The notes: generated by a model from the letters alone, not told the origin. A stretch of 36,367 nt of DNA from an uncultured Myxococcales bacterium (GCA_903895725.1 CAITUV010000019.1:1-36367), one strand, 5' to 3'; shown: positions 24,030-33,009, counted from the stretch's first letter. Made by a program: numbers and translations.

Positions 24030-25730
24030 GTGCAGTCGGCGCTTACGCGACGCATCTTCGAACAGCGCTGGTTGGTGGCAACCATGGCGGTCCTAGCGGG
24101 CGGCCTTGCCGTGCGCCTTCCGGCGTTGAGCCAGGGGTACTGGTTTGACGAAGTAGTTTCGGCCGTAACGGCCCGTCTTCCCGTCGGGGATCTGCTCTTC
24201 CGCTCTGCGTTCCACGATTCGCACTCGCCGCTCTACTACCTGCTGCTGTCGGCCTGGACCGGGCTGTTCGGGCAGGCGGAGTGGGTTGCCCGTCTTCTCT
24301 CGCTGCTGTTTGCCATGTCGACCCTCGTCCTGCTGGCCATCTGGGTGCGAGGGCGTGGCCAGTGGGCCGCATTCCTTGCGGTCTGCCTGCTCTCGCTGTC
24401 CACGTTTCATGCCCACTACTCGGTGGAAGTGCGGGCCTATGGGCTCGTCGCATTCCTCGTGCTTGCGTATCTGATTCTCGCTGAGAAGGTCGGCGATACC
24501 CCGGACGTCCCGCTTCGCAACTGGGTGCTACTGGGGGTCGTGCAGTGTCTGACGGTGTTGTCGAGCGGCTACACGGTGCCGCTGGTGCTGGCGGCCAATC
24601 TCCACTTCTTTACGGCCCGGAAGCGGGGGCGCGGACGCCTGCTTCGCTGGGCGCTCGTGCAGATCTGGTCGCTTGCCGCCTGCTCCGTCTGGCTGCCGGT
24701 CTTGATGGTGCAGTGGTTCAAGTTCCCGGGAGAGCCGATGACGGACGAGGGGACCGCCTCCCTGGTCGTCGACCTGCTCATGTACCTGGGCCTGTCCACG
24801 GTGCACCCCTCTCAGGTCGTGACCGTCGTCGGTACGGTTCTCCCGCTGGCAGCCGCCGCGGTGGCCATCGTCCAGCGGCTCCGGCACGGGTCGCTGCCGG
24901 GAGAAGAGCCCGATTCCTCCGCCAACGGACAGCCGGTTTCCCTGGCGGCCCGGGTTCAGCTCGGGCTGGGTGTGGTCGCCTGCCTTGGCGGACCGCTTCT
25001 CTCGGTGGTGGCGATTCCCACGACCGAGACCACGCTTCCGCTCCTTGTGGGCGAGCTCGCCCGCAGCTATCCCCTGATCATCGGGGCCCTGTTTCTCCTG
25101 CTGGTTGGCCCCATGGTCAACTCGAGCCTCCTGTCTCGAGGACACGGCCTTCCCATGCTGCCGTTCGTCGTGCTCCTGTCCCTCCTGTCGCTGGGCGCGA
25201 TGTTCTTCCTGCACAAGCCGTTCCACCCCCGGCAGGTCCTGTTCCTCGTGCCGCTGCTGTATGCTTTGGCAGCATCGGCCTGGCATCCCATGGGGATGAT
25301 GGGAAAGGCCGCGGTGGCGGCCCTGCTCCTGGCACTGACGGGGCCTGCATTGACGGACCGAGAGCTGGCCTTCGAGCCGCGAACCGATCTTCGGTCCGCC
25401 GCACAGCTGATTTCGACTCGTGTTCCGGATCGGTCCCAGGCTCAGCCGGTCTTCGTGATTCCGATGTGGGACCGACCGGCTCTGGAGTTCTACCTTGGAG
25501 AGGACCGAGCGGAGGGGATCATGATCCCCCAGCGGATATCCCAGGCGGCCCTTGCTGCGGAGAGCGTGACGCTGGTTCTGACCCGAGAAGCATTTGAGCA
25601 GAGCGATGCGTTTCGAAAGAGCGTGGCCCATCTCCTGGGCCGTCGCTTCCAATTGAAAGAGACTGGCCGGTTTCGCGGCGTCTTCGTCGCGTGTTTCGTT
25701 CGTTCGCAAAAGATAGGAGCCACTCCATGA
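24030..25730 (+). CDS. GT39/ArnT-like (PMT_2) membrane glycosyltransferase
   Basis: This 566-aa polytopic membrane protein has about ten helices. The first extracytoplasmic loop carries YWFDEV with the acidic pair (W-F-D-E, about 31-34) and FHDSHSPLYYLLLSAW (about 58-73). These are the landmarks of the GT-C/PMT_2 family that uses polyprenyl-phosphate sugars. A short periplasmic C-terminal domain (about 440-566) follows the last helix. It would add a sugar to a lipid, glycan or protein outside the cytoplasm. GTG 24030 is preferred because AGGAGG (24019-24024) is 5 nt upstream; TTG 24027 is the alternative. The stop overlaps the carbamoyltransferase start (ATGA). Confidence 0.8.
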   Translation: MQSALTRRIFEQRWLVATMAVLAGGLAVRLPALSQGYWFDEVVSAVTARLPVGDLLFRSAFHDSHSPLYYLLLSAWTGLFGQAEWVARLLSLLFAMSTLVLLAIWVRGRGQWAAFLAVCLLSLSTFHAHYSVEVRAYGLVAFLVLAYLILAEKVGDTPDVPLRNWVLLGVVQCLTVLSSGYTVPLVLAANLHFFTARKRGRGRLLRWALVQIWSLAACSVWLPVLMVQWFKFPGEPMTDEGTASLVVDLLMYLGLSTVHPSQVVTVVGTVLPLAAAAVAIVQRLRHGSLPGEEPDSSANGQPVSLAARVQLGLGVVACLGGPLLSVVAIPTTETTLPLLVGELARSYPLIIGALFLLLVGPMVNSSLLSRGHGLPMLPFVVLLSLLSLGAMFFLHKPFHPRQVLFLVPLLYALAASAWHPMGMMGKAAVAALLLALTGPALTDRELAFEPRTDLRSAAQLISTRVPDRSQAQPVFVIPMWDRPALEFYLGEDRAEGIMIPQRISQAALAAESVTLVLTREAFEQSDAFRKSVAHLLGRRFQLKETGRFRGVFVACFVRSQKIGATP

Positions 25731-27457
25731 ACGTCGCAGGTCTGAACTTCTCCATCGATTCCGCCGCCGCATTGCTCGTCGACGGCCGCCGCGTGGCTGC
25801 CAGCACCGAGGAGCGCTTCTCCCGGCACAAGCATGACCGGGACTTCCCGGCCGCTGCCCTGTCCTTCTGCCTGTCTCGGGCCGGCTTGAAGGCCTCGGAT
25901 GTCGACGAGTGGGCATTCTTCTGGAACCCCGGCACTCACCTCGAGCCCATGCTCACCAAGCAGTCGAGCAACTTCCGACACCATGCGGAGTTCCTCTACT
26001 CGGTGCCGAACCACATCCTCCAGAGGCTGGGGCAGCCGGCCGTGCTGGCTACCCGACAAATGTTCTCCCTGGCCGGCGGCAAGGAGCTTTCCGTCCGCTA
26101 CGTGGATCATCATGCGGCGCATGCGGCCGCTGCGTTCTTCAACTCTCCATTCGAGAGGGCCGCCGTTCTCACCGTGGACGGATACGGCGAGAAGACCAGC
26201 ACCGGCATCTGGAGGGCGGCGGGCAACAAGGTCGAGCCGGTTCTTCGCATCGAGTACCCGCACTCGGTCGGCAACTTCTACGCGGCGTTCACCCAGTACC
26301 TCGGCTTCAAGCCCAACAGCGGCGAGGGGAAGGTCATGGGGCTGGCCTGCTACGGCGACCGGAGCCTCTACGAGAAGGCCCGCCAGCTCGTCCGCCTCAC
26401 CGACACAGGGTACGAGCTCGACTTGACCTACTTCCTGTCGGGGCTCGACCGCACCACCCGCTACTCCCCCCGCCTGGTGGAGCTCTTCGGACCGGCCCGC
26501 AAGCCGGAGACCGAGATCACGTCCCATCACGAGAACGTGGCCGCGGCCATGCAGCTCGTGACCGAGGACATCCTGCTCCACCTGGCCAAGGTCGCCTTGC
26601 GGCTGACCGGTGAAAAGGACCTTTGCATCGCCGGCGGCGTGGCACTCAACGTGGTGTGCAACCGCCGCATCCAGTTCGAGTCGGGGCTGGACCGGATGTT
26701 CGTCCTTCCTCCAGCCGGTGACGCCGGCACGAGCCTCGGGGCGGCTCAGTATGTGTCTCACGTGATCCACGGGGAGCCGCGTGATCCCAACGAGTACCTC
26801 GAGTACCTGGGCTTCGAGAACTCGGACGCCGAGATCCGCCACCAGATCGTCACGGCCGGGGCCGCTCACGCCCACATCGACAACATCGAGCAGGTCACGG
26901 CCCGTCTCCTGGCCGCAGGCAAGATCGTCGGCTGGTTCCAGGGACGAAGCGAGTTCGGTCCCCGAGCGCTCGGCAACCGCTCCATCGTCACCGACCCACG
27001 GCCGGCCGAGATGAAGGACATCCTGAATGCCCGCGTGAAGTTCCGGGAGCCTTTCCGGCCGTTTGCGCCCTCCTGCCTGGCTGAAGCGTGCGGAGACCTG
27101 TTCGAGTCGGGCGTTCCGTCCCCGTTCATGCTGCGCGTGTACAACACGCTCCCGTCGCGGCTGAAGGACCTGGCCGCGATCACCCACGTGGACGGTGGTG
27201 CCCGGGTGCAGACGGTCACCTCCTCCCAGAACCCCCGCTACTACAAGCTGATCCAGGAGTTTGGCCGGCTGACGGGCGTGCCGTGCGTCCTCAACACGTC
27301 GTTCAACATCCGCGGCGAGCCCATCGTCAACACGGTCCGGGATGCCATGTTCTGCTTCTTCGGGACCGACATGGACTACCTGGCTGCCGGTGACTACCTG
27401 GTTGCCAAGTCTCCGACCGCACTTCAGGAAGCGCTGACCGGAAAGCGCCGCGACTGA
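25727..27457 (+). CDS. NodU/CmcH-family carbamoyltransferase
   Basis: This 576-aa cytoplasmic enzyme uses carbamoyl phosphate and ATP to carbamoylate a hydroxyl group, through a carbamoyl-adenylate made at the N-terminal Kae1-like domain. Motifs are AASTEERFSRHKHD near residue 25, the metal-binding H128, H129 and H132 in DHHAAH, LTVDGYGEKTS (about 150), and AGGVALNVVCNR (about 303). The C-terminal domain has WFQGRSEFGPRALGNRSI (about 404-421) and NTSFNIRGEPIV. Length and both domains (PF02543 and PF16861 types) are complete. TAGGAG precedes the start, which overlaps the GT-C stop. The acceptor is unknown: a surface sugar is the natural guess from context, but secondary metabolites are also used by this family. 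Confidence 0.92.
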   Translation: MNVAGLNFSIDSAAALLVDGRRVAASTEERFSRHKHDRDFPAAALSFCLSRAGLKASDVDEWAFFWNPGTHLEPMLTKQSSNFRHHAEFLYSVPNHILQRLGQPAVLATRQMFSLAGGKELSVRYVDHHAAHAAAAFFNSPFERAAVLTVDGYGEKTSTGIWRAAGNKVEPVLRIEYPHSVGNFYAAFTQYLGFKPNSGEGKVMGLACYGDRSLYEKARQLVRLTDTGYELDLTYFLSGLDRTTRYSPRLVELFGPARKPETEITSHHENVAAAMQLVTEDILLHLAKVALRLTGEKDLCIAGGVALNVVCNRRIQFESGLDRMFVLPPAGDAGTSLGAAQYVSHVIHGEPRDPNEYLEYLGFENSDAEIRHQIVTAGAAHAHIDNIEQVTARLLAAGKIVGWFQGRSEFGPRALGNRSIVTDPRPAEMKDILNARVKFREPFRPFAPSCLAEACGDLFESGVPSPFMLRVYNTLPSRLKDLAAITHVDGGARVQTVTSSQNPRYYKLIQEFGRLTGVPCVLNTSFNIRGEPIVNTVRDAMFCFFGTDMDYLAAGDYLVAKSPTALQEALTGKRRD

Positions 27458-27504
27458 GCCGCCTTCCCGACCCGCCGGCCTGCCTCGAGTTGCTCCCCCG
27501 CTCG

Positions 27505-27534
27505 TTGACGCTCCCCCGGCCGAGGCATTATGAT
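27505..27534 (+). promoter_or_regulatory. Strong candidate sigma70-type promoter
   Basis: TTGACG (27505-27510) and TATGAT (27529-27534) each match consensus at five of six positions, with an 18-nt spacer. Transcription would start near 27541, so the leader before ATG 27554 is only about 13 nt and begins almost at the GGAGGG ribosome site. It would drive the 27554-30008 operon and marks a break from the carbamoyltransferase. Confidence 0.6.
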
Positions 27535-27553
27535 GACGGGCGGAGGGATTGCC

Positions 27554-28141
27554 ATGAGACACTCGGCTCTGGTTGCAGCATTGCTACTGCTCGTACCGGC
27601 TCATGCACTGGCCGGAGACGGCCCCGTGGCTGCCGCGGCGGGGATGTCGGTACCGATGGAACCCCCGGGAGCACCGTTTGCCCGGGACCATCGCGGGTAC
27701 GGTTTCTCCCTCGAGATTCCGGGCCCGGTGGAGCACGAGCAGATCTGGCCCCAGGTGCACAACCCCCGGAAGTTCACCCTCCATGCCGTCTTTCCGGCCG
27801 GCCGCACGTTCGTCTACCTGTTCGTGTTCGACCTGGCCGACCGGGATGCGGACTGGTGGCTGTCCGAAGTGGTGGGATTCCTCTTCGAATCCGAGAACCT
27901 GGTCAGCGCCGGCATCACCGAGCAGGGCTATGACTACTACCTCCTCGAGATGCCCGGTGGCGGGGGCGCCCCGCCTTTCACCGAGGCCCTGATCATGCCG
28001 CCCGGGGGGCTCGCATTTCGCCTCACCTGCCAGGACTGCCACCGCCAGTCCGCATCGGCCGAGCTGGACCGCATGATCGACTCCCTCCTGGTTTTCTCCC
28101 TGCCCGCCGCTTCCCAGGTGACTGAAGGCGAGGAAGAATGA
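27554..28141 (+). CDS. Secreted protein of unknown function with a CxxCH motif
   Basis: This 195-aa protein starts with a clear signal peptide (MRHSALVAALLLLVPAHALA, probable cleavage after ALA). The mature part is a beta-rich domain of about 160 residues: GYGFSLEIPGPV, an alternating strand FVYLFVFDLAD, and a final helix LDRMIDSLLVF. The layout recalls the PsbP/DUF1795-like fold, but I do not recognise a family. One C-Q-D-C-H motif is present near residue 162; it could bind haem c or form a disulfide, and no other cytochrome feature is obvious. GGAGGG is 6 nt before ATG 27554. Its stop overlaps the next start, so it is translationally coupled to the acyltransferase. Confidence 0.7.
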   Translation: MRHSALVAALLLLVPAHALAGDGPVAAAAGMSVPMEPPGAPFARDHRGYGFSLEIPGPVEHEQIWPQVHNPRKFTLHAVFPAGRTFVYLFVFDLADRDADWWLSEVVGFLFESENLVSAGITEQGYDYYLLEMPGGGGAPPFTEALIMPPGGLAFRLTCQDCHRQSASAELDRMIDSLLVFSLPAASQVTEGEEE

Positions 28142-29064
28142 ACGACAACCAGTTTGATGACATCAGCAGCTCTCCCCATCTGGACGAGTACCTTTCGCAG
28201 TTCGAGGACTGGTTCCGTGACTGGGGTGACAAGGAGTGGGAGAATCGGGTTCTCTCATCCGGGGCTGCCCGACTCAACGAGTTCGGGTACGACCCGTTCG
28301 GCATGTCGCCCGCGTTCATCCGCAAGGTGATCCCGTTCGTGCGGTTCCTGTACCGAGCCTACTTTCGAGTCACGACGCATGGACTGCACGAGCTGCCGAC
28401 GACCCGCCTCATGTTCGTGTCCAATCACAGCGGCCAGATCCCGCTGGACGGGGCCCTCATCGCCGCGGCGGTGGCAGTCGAAGGCAGGCCGCCGAGAATT
28501 CTGCGCAGCATGGTCGAGCGCTGGGTTCCCTCTCTGCCGTTCGTCAGCCTGTTCATGACCCGTTGCGGCCAGGTCCTCGGTGACCCGGACAACAGCCGGC
28601 GTCTGCTCGAGAACGACGAAGCCATCCTGGTGTTTCCCGAGGGGGTTCGCGGGATCAGCAAGCTGTACAAGGATCGCTACAAGCTCCAGGAATTCGGCAC
28701 CGGGTTCATGCGGCTGGCCGTCGAGACCCGCACCCCCATCGTCCCGGTCGCGGTGATTGGAGCGGAGGAAGCGGTACCTGCGCTCTACAACTTCCGTTGG
28801 CTTGCAAGACTGCTGGGGGCACCGTCCTTCCCGATCACGCCGACCTTCCCATGGCTGCTGGGGCTCGGCCTCCTCCCCTACCCGGTCAAGGTCCACATCT
28901 GGTTCGGAGAGCCGATGCACTTTACCGGAGATCCGGACGACGAGGACGAGGTGATCGACTTGAACGTCGAGAAGGTCCGTTCCAAGGTGGCCCAGCTCAT
29001 CGCCCGGGGCCTCGAGGAGCGCGGCCCGTTCCCGTTCAGCATCCTGGGAGGGATTCGGCCATGA
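28138..29064 (+). CDS. LPLAT/PlsC-type acyltransferase (MGAT-like subgroup)
   Basis: This 308-aa protein has an N-terminal polar stretch (1-60) and then an acyltransferase core. VSNHSGQIPLDGAL (about 97-110) holds the catalytic His with an Asp seven residues on, the longer spacing seen in the MGAT-like LPLAT group rather than HX4D. VFPEGVRGISK (about 164-174) is the substrate-binding block and TPIVPVAVIGAEEAVPAL (about 200-217) the third motif. It would acylate a glycerolipid or another lipid alcohol at the inner membrane. The start overlaps the secreted protein stop and its stop overlaps the SDR start. The true acceptor is unknown. Confidence 0.85.
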   Translation: MNDNQFDDISSSPHLDEYLSQFEDWFRDWGDKEWENRVLSSGAARLNEFGYDPFGMSPAFIRKVIPFVRFLYRAYFRVTTHGLHELPTTRLMFVSNHSGQIPLDGALIAAAVAVEGRPPRILRSMVERWVPSLPFVSLFMTRCGQVLGDPDNSRRLLENDEAILVFPEGVRGISKLYKDRYKLQEFGTGFMRLAVETRTPIVPVAVIGAEEAVPALYNFRWLARLLGAPSFPITPTFPWLLGLGLLPYPVKVHIWFGEPMHFTGDPDDEDEVIDLNVEKVRSKVAQLIARGLEERGPFPFSILGGIRP

Positions 29065-30008
29065 GCTGCATCGTGCTGACCGGAATCGCAGGGACCATCG
29101 GCCGTCTCCTGGCCCGCCAGCTTCATCTCGACCATGAGGTGATCGGCCTGGACCGCCGAGACCTGCCCGACCGGCCCAAGGATGTGAAAGTCTACAAGCT
29201 CGACATCCGGCGGAAGCGGTGTGAAAACCTCTTCCGCCGGCACAAGGTCGATGCCGTCATCCACCTCAACATCATGCACGACTTCCGGAAGCCGCAGGCC
29301 GAGCTGCACGGATTCAACGTGCTCGGCACGCAACGGCTGCTGGAGTATGCGGCGAACCACGGGGTGAGGAAGTTCATCTTCCTGTCCACGGCCAACGTGT
29401 ACGGGGCTCGGCCCGACAATCCTCAGTACCTGACCGAGGAGGCGCTGCTCCTGGCCGGCGAAGGCTTCTCCGAGATGCGAAGCCTGGTCTCCGTGGACAT
29501 GCTGGTCACCTCGTTCTTCTGGAAGAACCCTGAGGTGGAGACCGTGATCCTGCGGCCTGCGCACATTCTCGGGACCGCGGCCAACGGGCCTTCTGCTTAC
29601 CTGTCGCTGGCGCACGTTCCCACGGTGCTCGGGTTTGACCCGATGATCCAGGTGCTGCACGAGTCCGAGCTGGTCCGGGCGATGGTCGCCGCCGTCGAGC
29701 CCGGACGGCGGGGGATCTACAACCTGGCCGGTCCGCCTGCGGCCCCCCTGTCGGCCCTGGTGAAATACCTCGGCAAGCGGACCCTCCCCATGCCGTACGC
29801 AATGCTTCGGGCGCTGGCCCAGCGCGCCTGGCAGATGGGGGTCGCACAGGTTCCCCCGCCCGAGCTGGACTTCCTCCGCTTTCCCTGCCTCGTCGATGAT
29901 TCGCGGGCCCGGCGTGAGCTGGGCTTCCAGCCGAAGCTGACGCTGCCGCAGACGCTCGACCAGCTGAAGAGGTCGCCGGCCTACCGCCAGGGGGGAAGGA
30001 GGAGCTGA
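29061..30008 (+). CDS. Atypical extended SDR/NAD-dependent epimerase-like protein
   Basis: This 315-aa protein begins with the dinucleotide-binding motif TGIAGTIGRLLARQL and has the SDR strands VDAVIHLNIMHD (about 71-82) and FIFLSTANVYG (about 107-117). The usual catalytic YxxxK is not seen in the expected place: the segment after the VYG strand reads EGFSEMRSLVSVDMLV. It may therefore bind a nucleotide without classical oxidoreductase chemistry, or use other residues. C-terminal blocks ILRPAHILG, YNLAGP and LGFQPKLTL are typical of the family. GGGAGGG precedes ATG 29061, which overlaps the acyltransferase stop, implying a shared lipid- or envelope-related pathway. The substrate is unknown. 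Confidence 0.8.
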   Translation: MSCIVLTGIAGTIGRLLARQLHLDHEVIGLDRRDLPDRPKDVKVYKLDIRRKRCENLFRRHKVDAVIHLNIMHDFRKPQAELHGFNVLGTQRLLEYAANHGVRKFIFLSTANVYGARPDNPQYLTEEALLLAGEGFSEMRSLVSVDMLVTSFFWKNPEVETVILRPAHILGTAANGPSAYLSLAHVPTVLGFDPMIQVLHESELVRAMVAAVEPGRRGIYNLAGPPAAPLSALVKYLGKRTLPMPYAMLRALAQRAWQMGVAQVPPPELDFLRFPCLVDDSRARRELGFQPKLTLPQTLDQLKRSPAYRQGGRRS

Positions 30009-30017
30009 CGCCAGGGC

Positions 30018-30037
30018 CGGGAGCAACCGGACTCCCG
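30018..30037. other. Small hairpin at a convergent gene junction
   Basis: CGGGAG (30018-30023) pairs with CTCCCG (30032-30037) around an 8-nt loop, between the SDR stop and the end of the cyclase gene. GGAGCAAC (30020-30027) also pairs with GTTGCTCC (30071-30078). Neither has a T-tract, so termination is only a possibility. Confidence 0.3.
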
Positions 30038-30096
30038 TGGAAGACGACAGCCCGCCAAATGCCGGGTTGCGTTGCTCCTCTTCGATTTGGGACGAC

Positions 30097-31677
30097 TCAG
30101 GTCTCGACGCGGAAGACGGGAACCGGCTTCGAAATCCCCTTGAGCATCATCGGTTCTCGGGCTTCACAGCGGAACTGGTTTCGAATCCGCTCGTGCACCG
30201 TCTCGGAGATGAGCACCTCACCGGCTGCTGCAGCGGAGCAGAGTCTTGCCGACCGGTTCACGTGCGCACCGATGACGGTGTAGTTCAGGGTCCTCGACGA
30301 CCCCATGAGCCCTGCCACCACCATGCCGCAATCGATGCCGACGCCGATTCCGATGCCCTCACCGATGATGGCCTCGGCCTCCACGTTGAACTCCCGCATG
30401 GCAGCCTGCATACGGACCGCGGCACTCACCGCGTTCACGACGTCCGAGTCTGCCGAGATGGGGGCTCCCCACAACGCCATCACCGCGTCGCCGATGAACT
30501 TGTCGAGGGTACCGTCATAGTCGAACACGATTTCGGCCATGCGCTCGAAGTAGTTGTTGAGCAGGGCCACGATCTCGGACGGGTTGTGCCGCTCGGCCAG
30601 GGAGGTGAACTTCCGGATGTCGGAGAAGAGAATCGTCACGAAGCGTGGTGCCCCGCCCTTTTCCAGCTCGAGCTCGCCGGCCAGCACCTTGGTGACGAGA
30701 TTGGGCGACAGGAACCGCTGGAGCTTGCCCCTCGTGGCGGCCTCGTCCTCGATCTTGCGGGCCATGAACGCGTTCTCGATGGAGACCGCTGCCTGGGCAG
30801 CAAACCCCTGCACGCTGACTAGATCCCGCTCGGTGAACGCTCCCACACGACGCAGCGAATCCACGTGGAGGATGCCCAGCACTTCGTTTTCGCGGCTGAG
30901 CATGGGAACGGCCATGGCCGAACGAATCCCCTGCAGCACGATGCTGTGTGAGCCGTCGAACCGGCTGTCCACGACGGCATCGTTGGACAGGACCGCCTTC
31001 TTCTCCCGTACGACCCGGTTGACGATGGTGCTCGACACCGACATCTTCAGGTTCTCGTCGATGCCAGGGCGGTAGTGCTTCTTGGCCACGTACAGCCCTT
31101 CTTCCCCACGCTTGCGGAGAAGGACCATGGCGCGGTCGACTGCAGGCAGGAACGACAGCGTCAGCTCGAGGACCCGCTGCAGAAGCACGTTCAAGTCGAG
31201 CTCGAGGGCGATTTCCCGGTGAAGCTGGTATGCGAACCGCAGCTTCTCGTAGTCGCGGCGCAGGACATCGGTTTCCTGGATCATGGCAGCCGGGAGGAAC
31301 TCGATCGATTCCTCCGCATCCACCATGGACTGAATCATGGGGGCATTGGCAGCCTCGGTGAGCTCGACGACTTCCTCCTCGGGCTGCTCCGGCTCGTCCT
31401 CGTAGGTGATTCGGGTGGCCCCGACCATGATGCGGTCGCCGTGGGCCAGCTTCGTTGCCTCGGTGAGGCGCTTGTTGTTGACGAAGGTGCCGTTCCGACT
31501 GCCGACATCCAGGATCTGCCAGCCATCGGGCCGCCGGACCACCTGGCAATGCTGCTTGGAGACCAGTCGGTCCATGACCTGGATCTGCTGGCTGGGGTGA
31601 CGTCCGATGGAGACGTCGCCCGTCAGCTCGATACGCTCCGCCCCCATCTTCGGGGTCTCGATCACGAGGAACGCCAT
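30097..31677 (-). CDS. FHA-GAF class III adenylate cyclase
   Basis: This is a 526-aa cytoplasmic protein. Residues 1-95 are an FHA domain with G25-R26, S40..H43 and N62-G63, the phosphothreonine-binding set. About 150-305 is a GAF domain. About 345-520 is a class III cyclase homology domain: metal ligands D353 (LFSDI) and D397 (FIGDAVMALWG), adenine-selecting K393 and T467 (NYTVIG), and transition-state residues N474 and R478. All catalytic residues are present, so ATP to cAMP activity is expected. GGGGAGG sits 5 nt before ATG 31677. The Ser/Thr kinase lies 27 nt upstream in the same transcript; a kinase-phosphorylated partner could recruit the cyclase through FHA, which is inference. Confidence 0.93.
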   Translation of the reverse strand: MAFLVIETPKMGAERIELTGDVSIGRHPSQQIQVMDRLVSKQHCQVVRRPDGWQILDVGSRNGTFVNNKRLTEATKLAHGDRIMVGATRITYEDEPEQPEEEVVELTEAANAPMIQSMVDAEESIEFLPAAMIQETDVLRRDYEKLRFAYQLHREIALELDLNVLLQRVLELTLSFLPAVDRAMVLLRKRGEEGLYVAKKHYRPGIDENLKMSVSSTIVNRVVREKKAVLSNDAVVDSRFDGSHSIVLQGIRSAMAVPMLSRENEVLGILHVDSLRRVGAFTERDLVSVQGFAAQAAVSIENAFMARKIEDEAATRGKLQRFLSPNLVTKVLAGELELEKGGAPRFVTILFSDIRKFTSLAERHNPSEIVALLNNYFERMAEIVFDYDGTLDKFIGDAVMALWGAPISADSDVVNAVSAAVRMQAAMREFNVEAEAIIGEGIGIGVGIDCGMVVAGLMGSSRTLNYTVIGAHVNRSARLCSAAAAGEVLISETVHERIRNQFRCEAREPMMLKGISKPVPVFRVET

Positions 31678-31704
31678 CCCAACCTCCCCTGCCCGGCAGT
31701 CTTC

Positions 31705-33009
31705 CTACTGGAACAGGTCGGTGAAAAGCCAGAGATACCCGCCGATCATGGCGAGGAGGAGCACGGCTCCGCCCGCGGCCAGGATCCACCACCGCCCCTT
31801 GCCCGCTCCTTCCGGTTCGGCCTTGGTCAGCTTGAGCCCGGAGACATCGCTCGAGCCGCTCTCCTCACGCGGGGCGGACTCGAGGGTCACGAGGGACCCC
31901 GACTCTCCCTTCTCCCCCTCGTAGTCCTTCCAGATGTCTTCGAACGGCGACTTCTTGCCGCGGAACGACTCGAGGTCGAGCGGTTGGAATCCTTCTGCCG
32001 GCATGACGCCGGGCAGATGTCCCATGCTGCTCAGGTTGATCACTTCTTCCTGGACGATTTCGAGCACCCGCCGCGGGATGGTCTCTCCCCCCTCGTCCTC
32101 GGAGAAGAGCAGCCGCATCATCTGGGCCACGTCGAAGTTGGTGACCTTCATGCCGCGGGCAAACAGGTGACGGACCAGGGCATCGCCGAAGTCGTGAGCG
32201 GACTGGAACCGCTTCTTCAAATCCTTGGTCAACGCCCGGAGGACAATCTCGTCCAGCTCGTGGTCGACATCGGGATTGGCTACCGAGGGGGGCGGCACAT
32301 CGCACTTGCGGACCAGCTCCACGGTCTCGAGGTCGTTCTTGCCCATGAAGAGGCGCCGCCCGGTCAACAGCTCGTGCAGGATGATGCCGGCCGAAAAGAT
32401 GTCGGCTCGGGCATCCACCGTCTTGCCTTCAGCGGCCTCGGGGGACAGGTAGGAGAACTTGCCCTTCACGACGCCGGGGTCGGTGGCCTCGAGCTGGGTT
32501 GCGGCCTTGGCCAGCCCGAAGTCGGTGATCTTCACTTCCCCCTGCTTCGAAATCATGACATTGGGCGGGCTGACATCGCGGTGGACGATGTTGAGCGGCT
32601 TGCCGTCGTCTCCGACCGCCCCGTGAGCGTGCGCCAGGGCCTTGCACAACTCGACGATGACGTAGACCGCGATCTCGACGGGAATCCGGTATCCCTTCTC
32701 GGTGGCGGCCTGCTGGACCTTGCGGACGTTGGCACCGTCCACGAACTCCATGACGAGGAAGTAGGTCCCCTGCGCCCGGCCCACGTCGAACACCTGGGTG
32801 ATGTTGGCGTGGTTGAGGCGCATGCTGAGCCGCGCTTCGTCGATGAACATCTTGATGAAGGTCGCGTTGGTGGCCAGGTGCGGGCGGACACGCTTGATGG
32901 CGACCTGCTTCTGGATTCCGTCCAGGCTGAAAGCGTATCCCCGGAAGATCTCCGCCATGCCGCCGGCATCGACCTTCTCCGCCACCTTGTACCGCTGCTG
33001 CACCGACAT
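31705..33009 (-). CDS. Tail-anchored Hanks-type Ser/Thr protein kinase
   Basis: This 434-aa protein has a complete kinase domain at residues 7 to about 280: glycine loop VDAGGMAEIF, K39 in VAIK, E58, H143-R144-D145 in HRDVSPPN, D163-F164-G165, and SPEAAEGK. The HRDVSPxN form is common in myxobacterial kinases. A low-complexity, acidic linker follows, and a single hydrophobic helix ends the protein (about 404-428), with only a few residues after it, so the kinase should face the cytoplasm with almost nothing outside. GGAGG lies 6 nt before ATG 33009. It is the first gene of a two-gene operon with the FHA-cyclase. Confidence 0.94.
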   Translation of the reverse strand: MSVQQRYKVAEKVDAGGMAEIFRGYAFSLDGIQKQVAIKRVRPHLATNATFIKMFIDEARLSMRLNHANITQVFDVGRAQGTYFLVMEFVDGANVRKVQQAATEKGYRIPVEIAVYVIVELCKALAHAHGAVGDDGKPLNIVHRDVSPPNVMISKQGEVKITDFGLAKAATQLEATDPGVVKGKFSYLSPEAAEGKTVDARADIFSAGIILHELLTGRRLFMGKNDLETVELVRKCDVPPPSVANPDVDHELDEIVLRALTKDLKKRFQSAHDFGDALVRHLFARGMKVTNFDVAQMMRLLFSEDEGGETIPRRVLEIVQEEVINLSSMGHLPGVMPAEGFQPLDLESFRGKKSPFEDIWKDYEGEKGESGSLVTLESAPREESGSSDVSGLKLTKAEPEGAGKGRWWILAAGGAVLLLAMIGGYLWLFTDLFQ

